A stretch of DNA of 36,726 bases from Gammaproteobacteria bacterium (GTDB lineage Bacteria > Pseudomonadota > Gammaproteobacteria > Pseudomonadales > Pseudohongiellaceae): positions 1 through 36,726 of the forward strand of contig JAPPOG010000057.1 of the NCBI GenBank assembly GCA_028818225.1. The letters are read 5' to 3'. Under the pieces are notes generated by a model. It had not been told where the DNA came from and made no database searches. It saw nothing but the letters and a program-made list of their open reading frames with translations. A program made the translations under genes and the position numbers. Positions 26,766-35,138 of the stretch are shown here, piece by piece; position 1 is the first letter of the stretch; the number at the start of each line of letters is the position of its first letter.

Positions 26766-28484
26766 CTAATCAGGTAATGCGAACACCCAAATGACTCCCC
26801 CCTGGGGGACAAAGGTTCGAGTACCGCGTACCTGGTCTATTCTTGCCGTCATCCCCGCCGCATCGACACCCCAACCTGACTGAACCGCCACATACTGCTT
26901 GCCGTCAACAGAATAGGTCGAAGGCACGCCGATAATTCCAGAGTTGGTTCGGAAGCTCCAGAGTTCGTCACCGTTAGTTGCGTCATGGGCTCGAAAGAAA
27001 CGATCACTCGTACCACCGCTGAAGATAAGGTTGCCGTTAGTGGTAAGAATGCCGCCCCAGTTATGGGATTGGAATTCCACCGACCAGACTTCTTCGCCGG
27101 CATTCATATCCCAGGCCTGAATTTCGCCAATATTTCCCTGTGGATCGCGCAGGGTGAATTCGGTTCGCGCCCCGGTATAAGAACTACCCGGCATGTAAGT
27201 CACTTCCCTGCCCTCGATGACCCCGCAGTGATTCTCATTAACCGGGATGTAAACCAATCCTGTTTCAGGATTATAAGCTGCTGGCGGCCAGTCTTTTCCA
27301 CCCCAGAGGGATGGACAGAAATCCACCGCCTCCCCGGTAGACGGCGTATGATCAGAATCATAACTCGGCCTGCCGGTTTCTGGATCGATACCAAGGAAAG
27401 CATTTTGATAAACATAAGGTTCAGCATCTACAAACCCAATGCGATTCGCCTGACGTTCCAGGGTCCATAAATAACCATTACGACCCGGATGCACCAGCGC
27501 GTTAAATTCGCGACCAGCTCGCTCGACCGGCATCAAGATCGGGGTAGATACTTCATCCCAATCCCAGGAGCCATTCCAGTGGTATTGATGATGAGCTCGG
27601 ATATCCCCACTATCCACATCCAAAGCGATCACCGAATTAGTGTAGAGATTATCGCCGGGGCGCTGATCACCGATCCATGGCCCGGGATTACCAGTCCCAA
27701 AGTAGGCGAGCCCCAATTCAGCATCGTAATGGCCAGGAATCCATACCGCTGCACCCCCGGTTCGCCAGGATTCTCCAGGCCAGGTCTCATTACCGGGCTC
27801 ACCGGGGCCCGGCACTGTATAAGTACGCCATTCTTCCTGTCCGGTTTCCGAATTTAAAGCAACAACGAAACCACGAATACCTAATTCACCACCGGAAGTT
27901 CCCACCATGATTTTTCCATCGATAGCCAGTGGCGCCGTAGTGATGTAATAACCGAAAGAATTATCCTGAACTGTCGTATCCCAGACTTTTTCACCAGTAG
28001 CAGCATCCAGCGCAACCACTCGAGCATCCAGTGTCGCCATGTAAACCATGTCACCATAAAGTGCGACGCCGCGATTGGTTCGATGAAATGCAATATAGGT
28101 TTGTGGGAGATCATGCTGATATCGCCACAACAAATCACCACTGGCTGCATCGATTGCATAAAGGAGATTGCCTGGCGTAGTAATAAACATGACCCCGTCG
28201 TTAACTATAGGCGGTGATTCATGACCACCCAGCACTCCGGTAGAAAACGTCCAGACAGGCTCCAACTCAGAAACATTGCTTGCAGTTATTTCATCAAGAG
28301 TTGAGTAACCCCAACCTTCAAGATTACCTCGATAAGAAAGCCAATTGCGATCTTCAGGATTTATCAAGCGCGCATCAGTGACATCGCTGTAGTTTTCTAT
28401 GGTTGACTGCCCGACGGCAATAAGCGGTGCCATGCTCGTAATACCGACGACCATAAGTGTTTTCAGTTTTTTTACAGCGGTCAT
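26766..28484 (-). CDS. Exported PQQ-dependent alcohol dehydrogenase-like quinoprotein
   Basis: The 572-residue protein has a signal peptide and an eight-bladed quinoprotein propeller with several AxDxxTGxxxW-type tryptophan-docking repeats. Cofactor-site residues can be placed against methanol/ethanol dehydrogenases: E200 in GGELGIRG, N266 in GTGNPGPW and the catalytic D308 in SWDWDEV, with D310 two residues on. The vicinal cysteine pair before VNRGVALYGD is replaced here by IAFHRTNRG, so the usual disulfide is missing. No cytochrome domain. Start is ATG at 28484 after AGAGGG; the frame opens 24 bases earlier. It is the second gene of a leftward pair with the glucose-dehydrogenase-like protein, 56 bases downstream of it. 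Confidence 0.85.
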   Translation of the reverse strand: MTAVKKLKTLMVVGITSMAPLIAVGQSTIENYSDVTDARLINPEDRNWLSYRGNLEGWGYSTLDEITASNVSELEPVWTFSTGVLGGHESPPIVNDGVMFITTPGNLLYAIDAASGDLLWRYQHDLPQTYIAFHRTNRGVALYGDMVYMATLDARVVALDAATGEKVWDTTVQDNSFGYYITTAPLAIDGKIMVGTSGGELGIRGFVVALNSETGQEEWRTYTVPGPGEPGNETWPGESWRTGGAAVWIPGHYDAELGLAYFGTGNPGPWIGDQRPGDNLYTNSVIALDVDSGDIRAHHQYHWNGSWDWDEVSTPILMPVERAGREFNALVHPGRNGYLWTLERQANRIGFVDAEPYVYQNAFLGIDPETGRPSYDSDHTPSTGEAVDFCPSLWGGKDWPPAAYNPETGLVYIPVNENHCGVIEGREVTYMPGSSYTGARTEFTLRDPQGNIGEIQAWDMNAGEEVWSVEFQSHNWGGILTTNGNLIFSGGTSDRFFRAHDATNGDELWSFRTNSGIIGVPSTYSVDGKQYVAVQSGWGVDAAGMTARIDQVRGTRTFVPQGGVIWVFALPD

Positions 28485-28510
28485 ACAAAACCCTCTTTGA
28501 TTAAACAATT

Positions 28511-28525
28511 AAAGCAATTTGCTTT
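28511..28525. promoter_or_regulatory. Palindrome between the two leftward PQQ dehydrogenase genes
   Basis: Seen: AAAGCAA-T-TTGCTTT, a perfect 15-base inverted repeat in the 56-base spacer. It could be an operator for a second promoter or part of an RNA hairpin; there is no direct evidence for either. Confidence 0.3.
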
Positions 28526-28540
28526 CTATTAAATGCTCTT

Positions 28541-30580
28541 TTACAACTTATACGCAACCAGCCGACCAGCAACACCGGTTCCACTTACGGCAATTACAAT
28601 ATACTGCTCACCATCAAGCTCGTAAGTCATAGGTGAACCAGTCTGGGGTGCCGGTAAGCGAATTGCGCCAACCTCCTCGCCTGTCGACTTGTTATAGGCG
28701 CGCAGCATGGCACGACGTTCACCCTGTGCATCAGTTGTTAGTTCTGCTTCACCAGCAATAACTAAAGTACGGGTTACCAGCGAACCAACAGAGGCACCTT
28801 GCCCGGTACGGGGAATATCCATGTCTGCCAGAGCCGGATGATTGGCTACCCGATCAGGTGTTTGTCCATGAGGAATCTGCCAGGCAATTTCTCCTGCTTT
28901 CAAGTCAATCGCCGTCAAACGACCATAAGGTGGTTTAAGTAAGGGTAAACGATCTACCAATATGTTGCGCGGTGGATTGCCTCGAGTAGAAACCGGTCGT
29001 TCTCTCTGCGCTGCATTAAACTCTGTGCGGCCACCACCAGCAGAAGAACCCGCCCCACCGGAAGTGCGTGGTCCTGAAACGGCATTGCCCTGAATATAAG
29101 CCATATCCGATTGACCTGGATAAGGCTCCACTACCGCTAGACTGGCAACGGAACTATTGGAGATCACATACAAAGTGTTGGTTTCAGGATCGTAGGAACC
29201 ACCAGGCCAGTTTGTTCCACCACCGGTAGAAGGCGCTATCAAAGTGCCAAGTGGCCCATCTATATTACTTACCACTGGAGGTGTAAACAGCGGGCCCATC
29301 TTGTGCCAGCTTGCTATCTCTAGCGCACGAGCCCGTAATTCTGGCGTGAAATCAATAAGGTCGTTTTCTGTAACGCCCTGTCGGTCATAAGCTGGCGGTT
29401 TTGTCGGGAATGGTTGCGTTGGCGAATACCACTCACCGGGCACATCACCAATTTCTACCGGTCGCTCCTCGATGGGCCAGATTGGTTCACCAGTGATGCG
29501 ATCGAATACATAGAGAAAAGCCTGCTTGGTTGGTTGCGCAACAATCTTGCGCAACTGACCATCGATGACCACATCTGCCAGTATTGGCGCACAGGGAATA
29601 TCGTGATCCCAGATACCATGATGCACTAACTGGAAGTGCCATTTGCGTTCACCGGTATAGAGATCTACAGCGACCAGGGATTCAGAAAATAAATTATCAC
29701 CGGGGCGATAGGCGCCATAGTAATCTCCAGTCGCCGCCTCAACCGGCAGGTAAACCGTTTCTAATTCCTCATCGACAGAAATTTGTGCCCAGACACCGGT
29801 GTTACCGGTATAGGTACTGGAGTCGTTTAGCCAGGATTCATTGCCGTACTCTCCTGGCAGTGGAATGGTGTGAAATATCCAGAGCCTTTCGCCAGTGCGA
29901 ATGTCAAAACCACGCACATAGCCTTTTACATTCTCGCGACTACGGGGATTACCACCTGTGCGGTGAGCCGCACCGACGATTACAACATCTTTGGCGATAA
30001 TCGGTGTCGCATGCAGACCAATCTCACCCGTAATTAAATCAATTTGCTGATCAGCATTTTGTTTTAAATCGACAATCCCGTTATTTCCAAAATCACTAAT
30101 TGGATTTCCATTAGCAGCATCCAATGCAATCATCTGGTAACCCGGCGTTACGTAAACAATTCTTTCTTCATTACCGTTTCGCCAATATGCCAATCCCCTG
30201 CCGGAAAGTTGACGCGGTGCATATTGAGCCCGTTCACCTTCATCGAGATTATAAAACCAGAGAATTTCACCAGTGGCGGCATCGAGGGACACGACTGAGC
30301 GACGAGATCCCGCCGTCGTGTAAATTCTGCCGTTTACCATCAGCGGCGTGGACTGAAATCGATATTCAGGGCTGGGGCCAAAATTAGCGGCATTAAATTC
30401 CCAGGCGACACTTAGATCGGAAAAGTTAGAAGCATCAATTTGATCCAGAGCTGCATAGCGGGTGTGTCCCAAATCACCGCCATAAGTTGGCCATTCACCA
30501 TCGGGGGCGCCATGCTGGGCCAGGGGTGAAGAAGTCAGGAAAACAGTAGCGAGAAAAACTATGGCTGCACTTCTTTTCAT
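28541..30580 (-). CDS. Exported PQQ-dependent dehydrogenase, membrane-glucose-dehydrogenase-like but soluble
   Basis: The 679-residue protein has a signal peptide (MKRSAAIVFLATVFLTSSPL, cleaved near AQH) and a quinoprotein propeller that starts WPTYGGDLGHTRYAALDQID, as in glucose/quinate dehydrogenases. The catalytic motif is HHGIWDHDIP with D325 and D327; STPLMVNGRIYTTAGSRRSV and GGGTNWPGGSYDPETNTLYV are further family signatures. It lacks the N-terminal membrane domain of Gcd and has no cytochrome domain, so electrons must leave through a separate carrier. Substrate (sugar, polyol or other alcohol) is unknown. First gene of the leftward pair, divergent from the copper monooxygenase operon across 161 bases. 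Confidence 0.87.
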   Translation of the reverse strand: MKRSAAIVFLATVFLTSSPLAQHGAPDGEWPTYGGDLGHTRYAALDQIDASNFSDLSVAWEFNAANFGPSPEYRFQSTPLMVNGRIYTTAGSRRSVVSLDAATGEILWFYNLDEGERAQYAPRQLSGRGLAYWRNGNEERIVYVTPGYQMIALDAANGNPISDFGNNGIVDLKQNADQQIDLITGEIGLHATPIIAKDVVIVGAAHRTGGNPRSRENVKGYVRGFDIRTGERLWIFHTIPLPGEYGNESWLNDSSTYTGNTGVWAQISVDEELETVYLPVEAATGDYYGAYRPGDNLFSESLVAVDLYTGERKWHFQLVHHGIWDHDIPCAPILADVVIDGQLRKIVAQPTKQAFLYVFDRITGEPIWPIEERPVEIGDVPGEWYSPTQPFPTKPPAYDRQGVTENDLIDFTPELRARALEIASWHKMGPLFTPPVVSNIDGPLGTLIAPSTGGGTNWPGGSYDPETNTLYVISNSSVASLAVVEPYPGQSDMAYIQGNAVSGPRTSGGAGSSAGGGRTEFNAAQRERPVSTRGNPPRNILVDRLPLLKPPYGRLTAIDLKAGEIAWQIPHGQTPDRVANHPALADMDIPRTGQGASVGSLVTRTLVIAGEAELTTDAQGERRAMLRAYNKSTGEEVGAIRLPAPQTGSPMTYELDGEQYIVIAVSGTGVAGRLVAYKL

Positions 30581-30600
30581 AGGACGGGCCTTTTGTTCTT

Positions 30601-30613
30601 ATTTCACTGAAAT
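30601..30613. promoter_or_regulatory. Palindrome in the divergent control region of the PQQ/copper-enzyme operons
   Basis: Seen: ATTTCA-C-TGAAAT, a perfect 13-base inverted repeat 20 bases upstream of the leftward PQQ gene. The whole 161-base region (30581-30741) must hold both divergent promoters, but no convincing -35/-10 pair could be assigned. Confidence 0.25.
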
Positions 30614-30741
30614 CAGGATCAAGAGATCACTGGAGTCTAGCATATTCCGTGGGGGTTCCGAGCCCGTCTATCTGGCATTGTAAAGAGACATCCCCTTGAA
30701 ATTGCAGTACTATCTGAGCACCCAAATACTCGAAACAGCTA

Positions 30742-31611
30742 ATGAAAAGCCGCACAAAGATGCTAAAACGGGTTAGAACACAATTTCTCTGCCTCTGGGG
30801 CTTACTCGGCCTGGCAAGCGCTCTGCAGGCACAGCAAATCGATCTCAATCAGCAAAGCTGGTCAGCAGAAGTCATTCGGCCGCAGGGACAGGCGGTAATT
30901 CCCCTTTACGATGGCTGGTATCCCAATGAAGACGGCAGCAAGACAATCTGTTTCGGCTATTTCAATATGAATACCGAGCAGAGTTTCGATATCCCGATCG
31001 GTAATGAGAATTACCTGGAAACAGACTACCCCGGACTGGATTTGAGCAATGCCAATGTGCCAACCCATTTCGATGTCTTACCACCAGCCTACCGACATGT
31101 ATTTTGCGCGTTTACTGTGATAGTCCCCGCGGGCTTTAATACCAATCATCGAATCACCTGGCATATCTCCAGTAATCGCTATAATTTGAGCACGCCGGGA
31201 AAAGTCATTCCTCCTTATGTTCTGGATGAACCCGCCTCAGACGGACGAGGTGACCTTGCACCGCTTGTTAAATTGGCAGCCGATGGCGATGGCGTGCGGG
31301 GCAGAACTGGAGTTCATGCCAAGGAAACAATTGCCGCTAGAGTAGGAGAACCGGTTTCGATGCAAGCATGGATTGAACACCCGGATGAGGAAATCTGGGT
31401 AGGCTGGTCGCATCACAGCGGGCCGGGAAAAGTAGAATTCGATAACAAGGAATATGAGATTTATACCAACGATGGCGTTGCCAACGTTCAAGCTACATTT
31501 CATGAACCAGGTGACTATGTAGTAAGAATGCAAACCATCGATACCATCGCAGCGTTTGAATTTTATTGCTGCCATACCAACGCTTATTTTCATATCAACG
31601 TGAGCAACTAA
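30742..31611 (+). CDS. Secreted protein of unknown function with a C-terminal Cys-Cys-His motif
   Basis: The 289-residue protein has a signal peptide (cleaved near ALQA-Q; an ATG at 30760 would give a tidier one) and no haem, PQQ or copper-enzyme motif that I recognise. The N-terminal part (about 30-140) is beta-rich and starts WSAEVIRPQGQAVIPLYDGW. The C-terminal part (about 195-289) looks like an Ig/PKD-type domain: VSMQAWIEHPDEEIWVGWSH, then FHEPGDYVVRMQTIDTIA and FEFYCCHTNAYFHINVSN at the very end. The SHH and CCH stretches could bind a metal. It is the first gene of the rightward operon, 16 bases before the copper monooxygenase, so a role as its partner is likely but unproven. Confidence 0.75.
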   Translation: MKSRTKMLKRVRTQFLCLWGLLGLASALQAQQIDLNQQSWSAEVIRPQGQAVIPLYDGWYPNEDGSKTICFGYFNMNTEQSFDIPIGNENYLETDYPGLDLSNANVPTHFDVLPPAYRHVFCAFTVIVPAGFNTNHRITWHISSNRYNLSTPGKVIPPYVLDEPASDGRGDLAPLVKLAADGDGVRGRTGVHAKETIAARVGEPVSMQAWIEHPDEEIWVGWSHHSGPGKVEFDNKEYEIYTNDGVANVQATFHEPGDYVVRMQTIDTIAAFEFYCCHTNAYFHINVSN

Positions 31612-31627
31612 ACTAAAGGAGCCGCGC

Positions 31628-32947
31628 ATGATTCAACTTAGAAAACTTGTTCGTCTTACATTTGGTGTACTTGCCGTAGGAACGATTTCAACTCAGGTAA
31701 TCGCCCAGGATGCACCCACGTACTCAGCAGATATAGCTCCTATCCTTCAGGAGAAATGTGCTTCCTGCCATAACCCGGAAGGCATTGGCCCCATGCCATT
31801 GATGAATTATGAGCAGGTGCGGCCTTTTGCTGCGTTAATTTATGATCGCACCAGTAAACGCATTATGCCTCCCTGGCATGTCGATCCCGGTATTGGTATT
31901 CAACAGTTTAAAAACGATGCTTCTTTAAGTGATGCCCAAATCGATACTATCGAAGCATGGTTTGAAGCTGGCGCTCCCGAAGGTGATCCAGCCGATCTTC
32001 CTGCTCCTATCGAATTTCCATCAGGAGCTGAATGGCAGCTTGCAGACCAATTAGGCCCGCCGGACCTGATTGTTAAATCTACTCCCTATGATGTAATCGC
32101 CAACGGCCAGGACCAGTGGTGGATGCCAAATGTGCCATTTGAAGGAATGGATAAAGAACGCTTCCTTAAAGCCGCCGAATTTAAACCCTCTTACCCACTT
32201 GGCAAGAAAGTAGTGCACCATGGCCATGCAGTATTACAACCGGCCGATGGCGGACGTGCGGTTGCACTGGCGCGCTATGGTGTAGGTAAATCCTGGGAAA
32301 TATTCCCGGAAGGCACAGGTATGCGCGTGCCTACCAATGGAAACGTAGCGTGGAATCTTCATTACTTCCCTGTTGGTGCGGAAGGACCCGACGATGTGGT
32401 TGAAGTCGGTCTCTGGTTTTATCCAGAAGATCAGCAACCTGAGCGCGAAACGGTGGGAGAAGTTTTATTCAGAGTGGATGGCTTGAAGGGTATGGCCCGG
32501 GGCCAGGATATTGTCATTCCACCCCATGGCTACCAGGTTCTTACAGGAACCCACCGGCTGGATTCGCCAGCAGTTATTCATAGCTATCGTCCGCACTTGC
32601 ATATGCGCGGCAAAGTTATGACCATGGAAGCGATCTATCCAGATGGCAGAAAGGAAGTACTGAGCCAGGTTAACAAGTACGATCACAACTGGCAGATCGC
32701 TTACATCTATGAAGAGGATGTGAAACCTCTGCTGCCAACAGGCACTATTCTGCAATTTACTTCGGTCTTCGATAACACCGCTAACAATCCGATTAATCCT
32801 GACCCAGAGCAATGGGTAGTATTTGGTCGACGTGGTGTTGACGAAATGAGTCATGCCTGGGTTGGCATAACCTATGTAAACGAAGAACAATATTCGCAAC
32901 TGGAAGCAGAAAGGCGAGCTCGACAGGAAACTCTTCGACTCGATTAA
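31628..32947 (+). CDS. Cytochrome c domain fused to a PHM/DBH-type copper monooxygenase
   Basis: The 439-residue exported protein has a signal peptide (to about residue 26), a cytochrome c domain with C44-A-S-C47-H48 (about 30-118), and a two-lobed copper type II monooxygenase region (about 140-430). All six copper ligands of PHM-like enzymes can be placed: H197 and H198 (VVHHGH) plus H245 (WNLHYFP) for one copper; H323, H325 (RPHLHMRG) and M407 (VDEMSHAW) for the other. Such enzymes hydroxylate C-H bonds with oxygen, normally fed electrons by ascorbate; the fused haem domain suggests electron delivery by cytochrome instead. An AAAGGAG ribosome-binding site precedes the ATG. It is followed after 11 bases by the cytochrome-PQQ fusion. 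Confidence 0.85.
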   Translation: MIQLRKLVRLTFGVLAVGTISTQVIAQDAPTYSADIAPILQEKCASCHNPEGIGPMPLMNYEQVRPFAALIYDRTSKRIMPPWHVDPGIGIQQFKNDASLSDAQIDTIEAWFEAGAPEGDPADLPAPIEFPSGAEWQLADQLGPPDLIVKSTPYDVIANGQDQWWMPNVPFEGMDKERFLKAAEFKPSYPLGKKVVHHGHAVLQPADGGRAVALARYGVGKSWEIFPEGTGMRVPTNGNVAWNLHYFPVGAEGPDDVVEVGLWFYPEDQQPERETVGEVLFRVDGLKGMARGQDIVIPPHGYQVLTGTHRLDSPAVIHSYRPHLHMRGKVMTMEAIYPDGRKEVLSQVNKYDHNWQIAYIYEEDVKPLLPTGTILQFTSVFDNTANNPINPDPEQWVVFGRRGVDEMSHAWVGITYVNEEQYSQLEAERRARQETLRLD

Positions 32948-32958
32948 AGGGAAATTCA

Positions 32959-35118
32959 ATGCTAGCCAGATTGTCATTGCTGATCGCTGTAGTCTTCTCA
33001 CCCTTTCTGCACGGTCAGCAATTACAACAAGCGACCTATATTGATTCTCAGGCATCAAGCGGCCAATCTCTTTACACGCAAAACTGCGCAGCCTGTCACC
33101 TACCTGATTTAACTGGCTCCTTTGAAGCCCCGGCATTAAACAACAGCAACTTTCGTAACAACTGGACCAATCGCAATGTGTCCGAATTAGTGGACTTATT
33201 GCGGCGTACCATGCCACCCCAGGCGCCAGCGTCATTAACCGAACAAGAGTATGTAGATTTAATCGCTTATCTCTTAAGTGAAAACGAAATCAGTGCTGGC
33301 GGCACTGAATTGGTTGCCTCAGCTAATGCCGTGGTCTTTGCTGGTGAAAGCAATAACCCACAGGTAGCACTTGTTCAACGCACACCGGTTCCCGGTAGAG
33401 CCGGAACAATACCTACACCAGGGACGCGGGATTCTGTTCCTGATATTGCCACGGTTTATCAGAGCGATCGGGCTATCACCCGCTCGTATGTGCCTATCAC
33501 TAATTATCAAAATATTTCTACGGAGGAACTCGCCAATCCCGCTCCTGGAGATTGGACTTACTGGCGTCGCACACCACAAAGCCAGGGATATTCGCCGCTG
33601 GACCAGATTAATAAAGAGAATGTTGCAGAGTTAAGCCTCGCCTGGGTGTGGGGAATGGAACCCGGCAGAAGCCAACCAGGCCCCCTGGTTCGCAACGGCA
33701 TCATCTATATTCCAAACTTCGGCAATGTCATCCAGGCCATAAATGGGAGAGATGGCACTTTATTATGGGAATACCAGAGACAGTTTCCTGAAGGCAGTCG
33801 CCAGGGCGGGCAACTGAGAACCCTGGCAATGTGGGAAGACATGATTTATGTCGCCACCACCGATGCACACCTGGTTGCGCTGGATGCCCGAACTGGCGCG
33901 GTCCGCTGGGATGTAGAAATCGCCGACGAAAGTCTGGGTTACTCCAATACCAGCGGACCTATCGTTGCTGATGGCAAGGTCATTAACGGGATTACCGGTT
34001 GCACTCGCTTCTTCGAAGAAAGTTGTTTTATCACCGGTCATGATGCCCGCACCGGGGAAGAATTGTGGCGAACTTATACCATTGCCCAGCCAGGAGAATT
34101 CGGTGATGACAGCTGGGGCGGATTGCCGCTGGAGTTTCGCGGGGGCGGCGATGTCTGGATTACCGGTAGCTGGGATCCGCAAATGGGACTGGTTTTCTTC
34201 GGTGTTGCCCAGGCCAAGCCCTGGATGGCAGCGAGTCGTGGCCTCACTACGGAGGATGCGACGCTCTATACCAACTCCACGCTTGCCATTGACCCTGATG
34301 ATGGTCGCATCGTCTGGCATCGGCAACATGTTCCAGGCGAATCCCTGGACATGGACGAATCTTTCGAACAGGTGTTGGTAGATTTATTCGACGAGCCTTA
34401 TCTTTTAACCATTGGTAAAAGCGGCATACTCTGGAAACTGGATCGGCGCACCGGGGAATTTCAGGGCTTACAACAAACTGTATTTCAGAATGTTTTCTCC
34501 GAAGTAAATCTTGAAACCGGCCAGGTCCGTTATCGGGAAGATATTCGCAACATGCAAGTGGGAGAGTGGCTGTCGGTTTGTCCCTCTACCGCCGGGGGCC
34601 ATAATTGGCAATCCAGCACTTATCATCCACCAAGTCGACAACTGGTAATTCCCTTAAGTCAATCCTGTATGGAAATGTCACCTCGGGAAGTTGAATTTGA
34701 AGTTGGCGGCGGCGGCAGTATGGCAGACCGTCGCTGGTTTCCCATGCCGGGAACCAACGAACAATTTGGCAAGCTGGCATCCTACGATGTAGATACTCTT
34801 GATGAGAAATGGAGTGTCGAACAACGAGCACCATTTTTGACAGCCGGACTATCAACTGCTGGTGGACTGATATTCATCGGCGATTATAACCGCTACGTTC
34901 ACGCTTACGATGTGGATACCGGCGAAGAATTATGGCGTTCTCGACTCGGCACTTCAGTAGAAGGTTTCCCGGTAACATTCGCCATCGACGAGGAACAATA
35001 CGTAGCCTTTACCTCTGGCCGACTGGGAGGAAGTCCCTGGCGGATCGGCAGCTTTCTTGCCCCGGAGCTGGTTAGTCCTGACGGACATAATGCGCTTTAT
35101 GTATTTAAGCTGAATTAA
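32959..35118 (+). CDS. PQQ-dependent dehydrogenase with an N-terminal cytochrome c domain
   Basis: The 719-residue exported protein has a signal peptide (cleaved near HGQ), a cytochrome c domain (C43-A-A-C46-H47, likely axial M85 in RRTMPP), a proline-rich linker (about 140-165) and a quinoprotein propeller from about 197. The propeller has D464-M-D466 at the catalytic position and a C348/C356 pair in GCTRFFEESCFITGHD that may form a disulfide. Known quinohaemoproteins carry the cytochrome at the C terminus; here it is at the N terminus. It presumably oxidises an alcohol and passes electrons to its own haem. AAAGGG precedes the ATG. The next gene starts after 20 bases. Confidence 0.87.
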   Translation: MLARLSLLIAVVFSPFLHGQQLQQATYIDSQASSGQSLYTQNCAACHLPDLTGSFEAPALNNSNFRNNWTNRNVSELVDLLRRTMPPQAPASLTEQEYVDLIAYLLSENEISAGGTELVASANAVVFAGESNNPQVALVQRTPVPGRAGTIPTPGTRDSVPDIATVYQSDRAITRSYVPITNYQNISTEELANPAPGDWTYWRRTPQSQGYSPLDQINKENVAELSLAWVWGMEPGRSQPGPLVRNGIIYIPNFGNVIQAINGRDGTLLWEYQRQFPEGSRQGGQLRTLAMWEDMIYVATTDAHLVALDARTGAVRWDVEIADESLGYSNTSGPIVADGKVINGITGCTRFFEESCFITGHDARTGEELWRTYTIAQPGEFGDDSWGGLPLEFRGGGDVWITGSWDPQMGLVFFGVAQAKPWMAASRGLTTEDATLYTNSTLAIDPDDGRIVWHRQHVPGESLDMDESFEQVLVDLFDEPYLLTIGKSGILWKLDRRTGEFQGLQQTVFQNVFSEVNLETGQVRYREDIRNMQVGEWLSVCPSTAGGHNWQSSTYHPPSRQLVIPLSQSCMEMSPREVEFEVGGGGSMADRRWFPMPGTNEQFGKLASYDVDTLDEKWSVEQRAPFLTAGLSTAGGLIFIGDYNRYVHAYDVDTGEELWRSRLGTSVEGFPVTFAIDEEQYVAFTSGRLGGSPWRIGSFLAPELVSPDGHNALYVFKLN

Positions 35119-35138
35119 ACATCCCCAGGAGACGCACT

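Noticed and set aside
32465..33235. Minus-strand open frame of 256 codons across the copper monooxygenase and cytochrome-PQQ genes
   Set aside because: It covers well-supported genes in antisense, shows no domain or signal features and has no ribosome-binding site of note.
33763..34329. Minus-strand open frame of 188 codons inside the cytochrome-PQQ gene
   Set aside because: Antisense shadow of the propeller repeats; composition follows the complementary codons.
26766..35118. Lanthanide dependence of the three PQQ enzymes from the D-x-D motif
   Set aside because: Glucose-dehydrogenase-type enzymes also have D-x-D, so the motif alone does not show lanthanide use outside the methanol/ethanol dehydrogenase clade.
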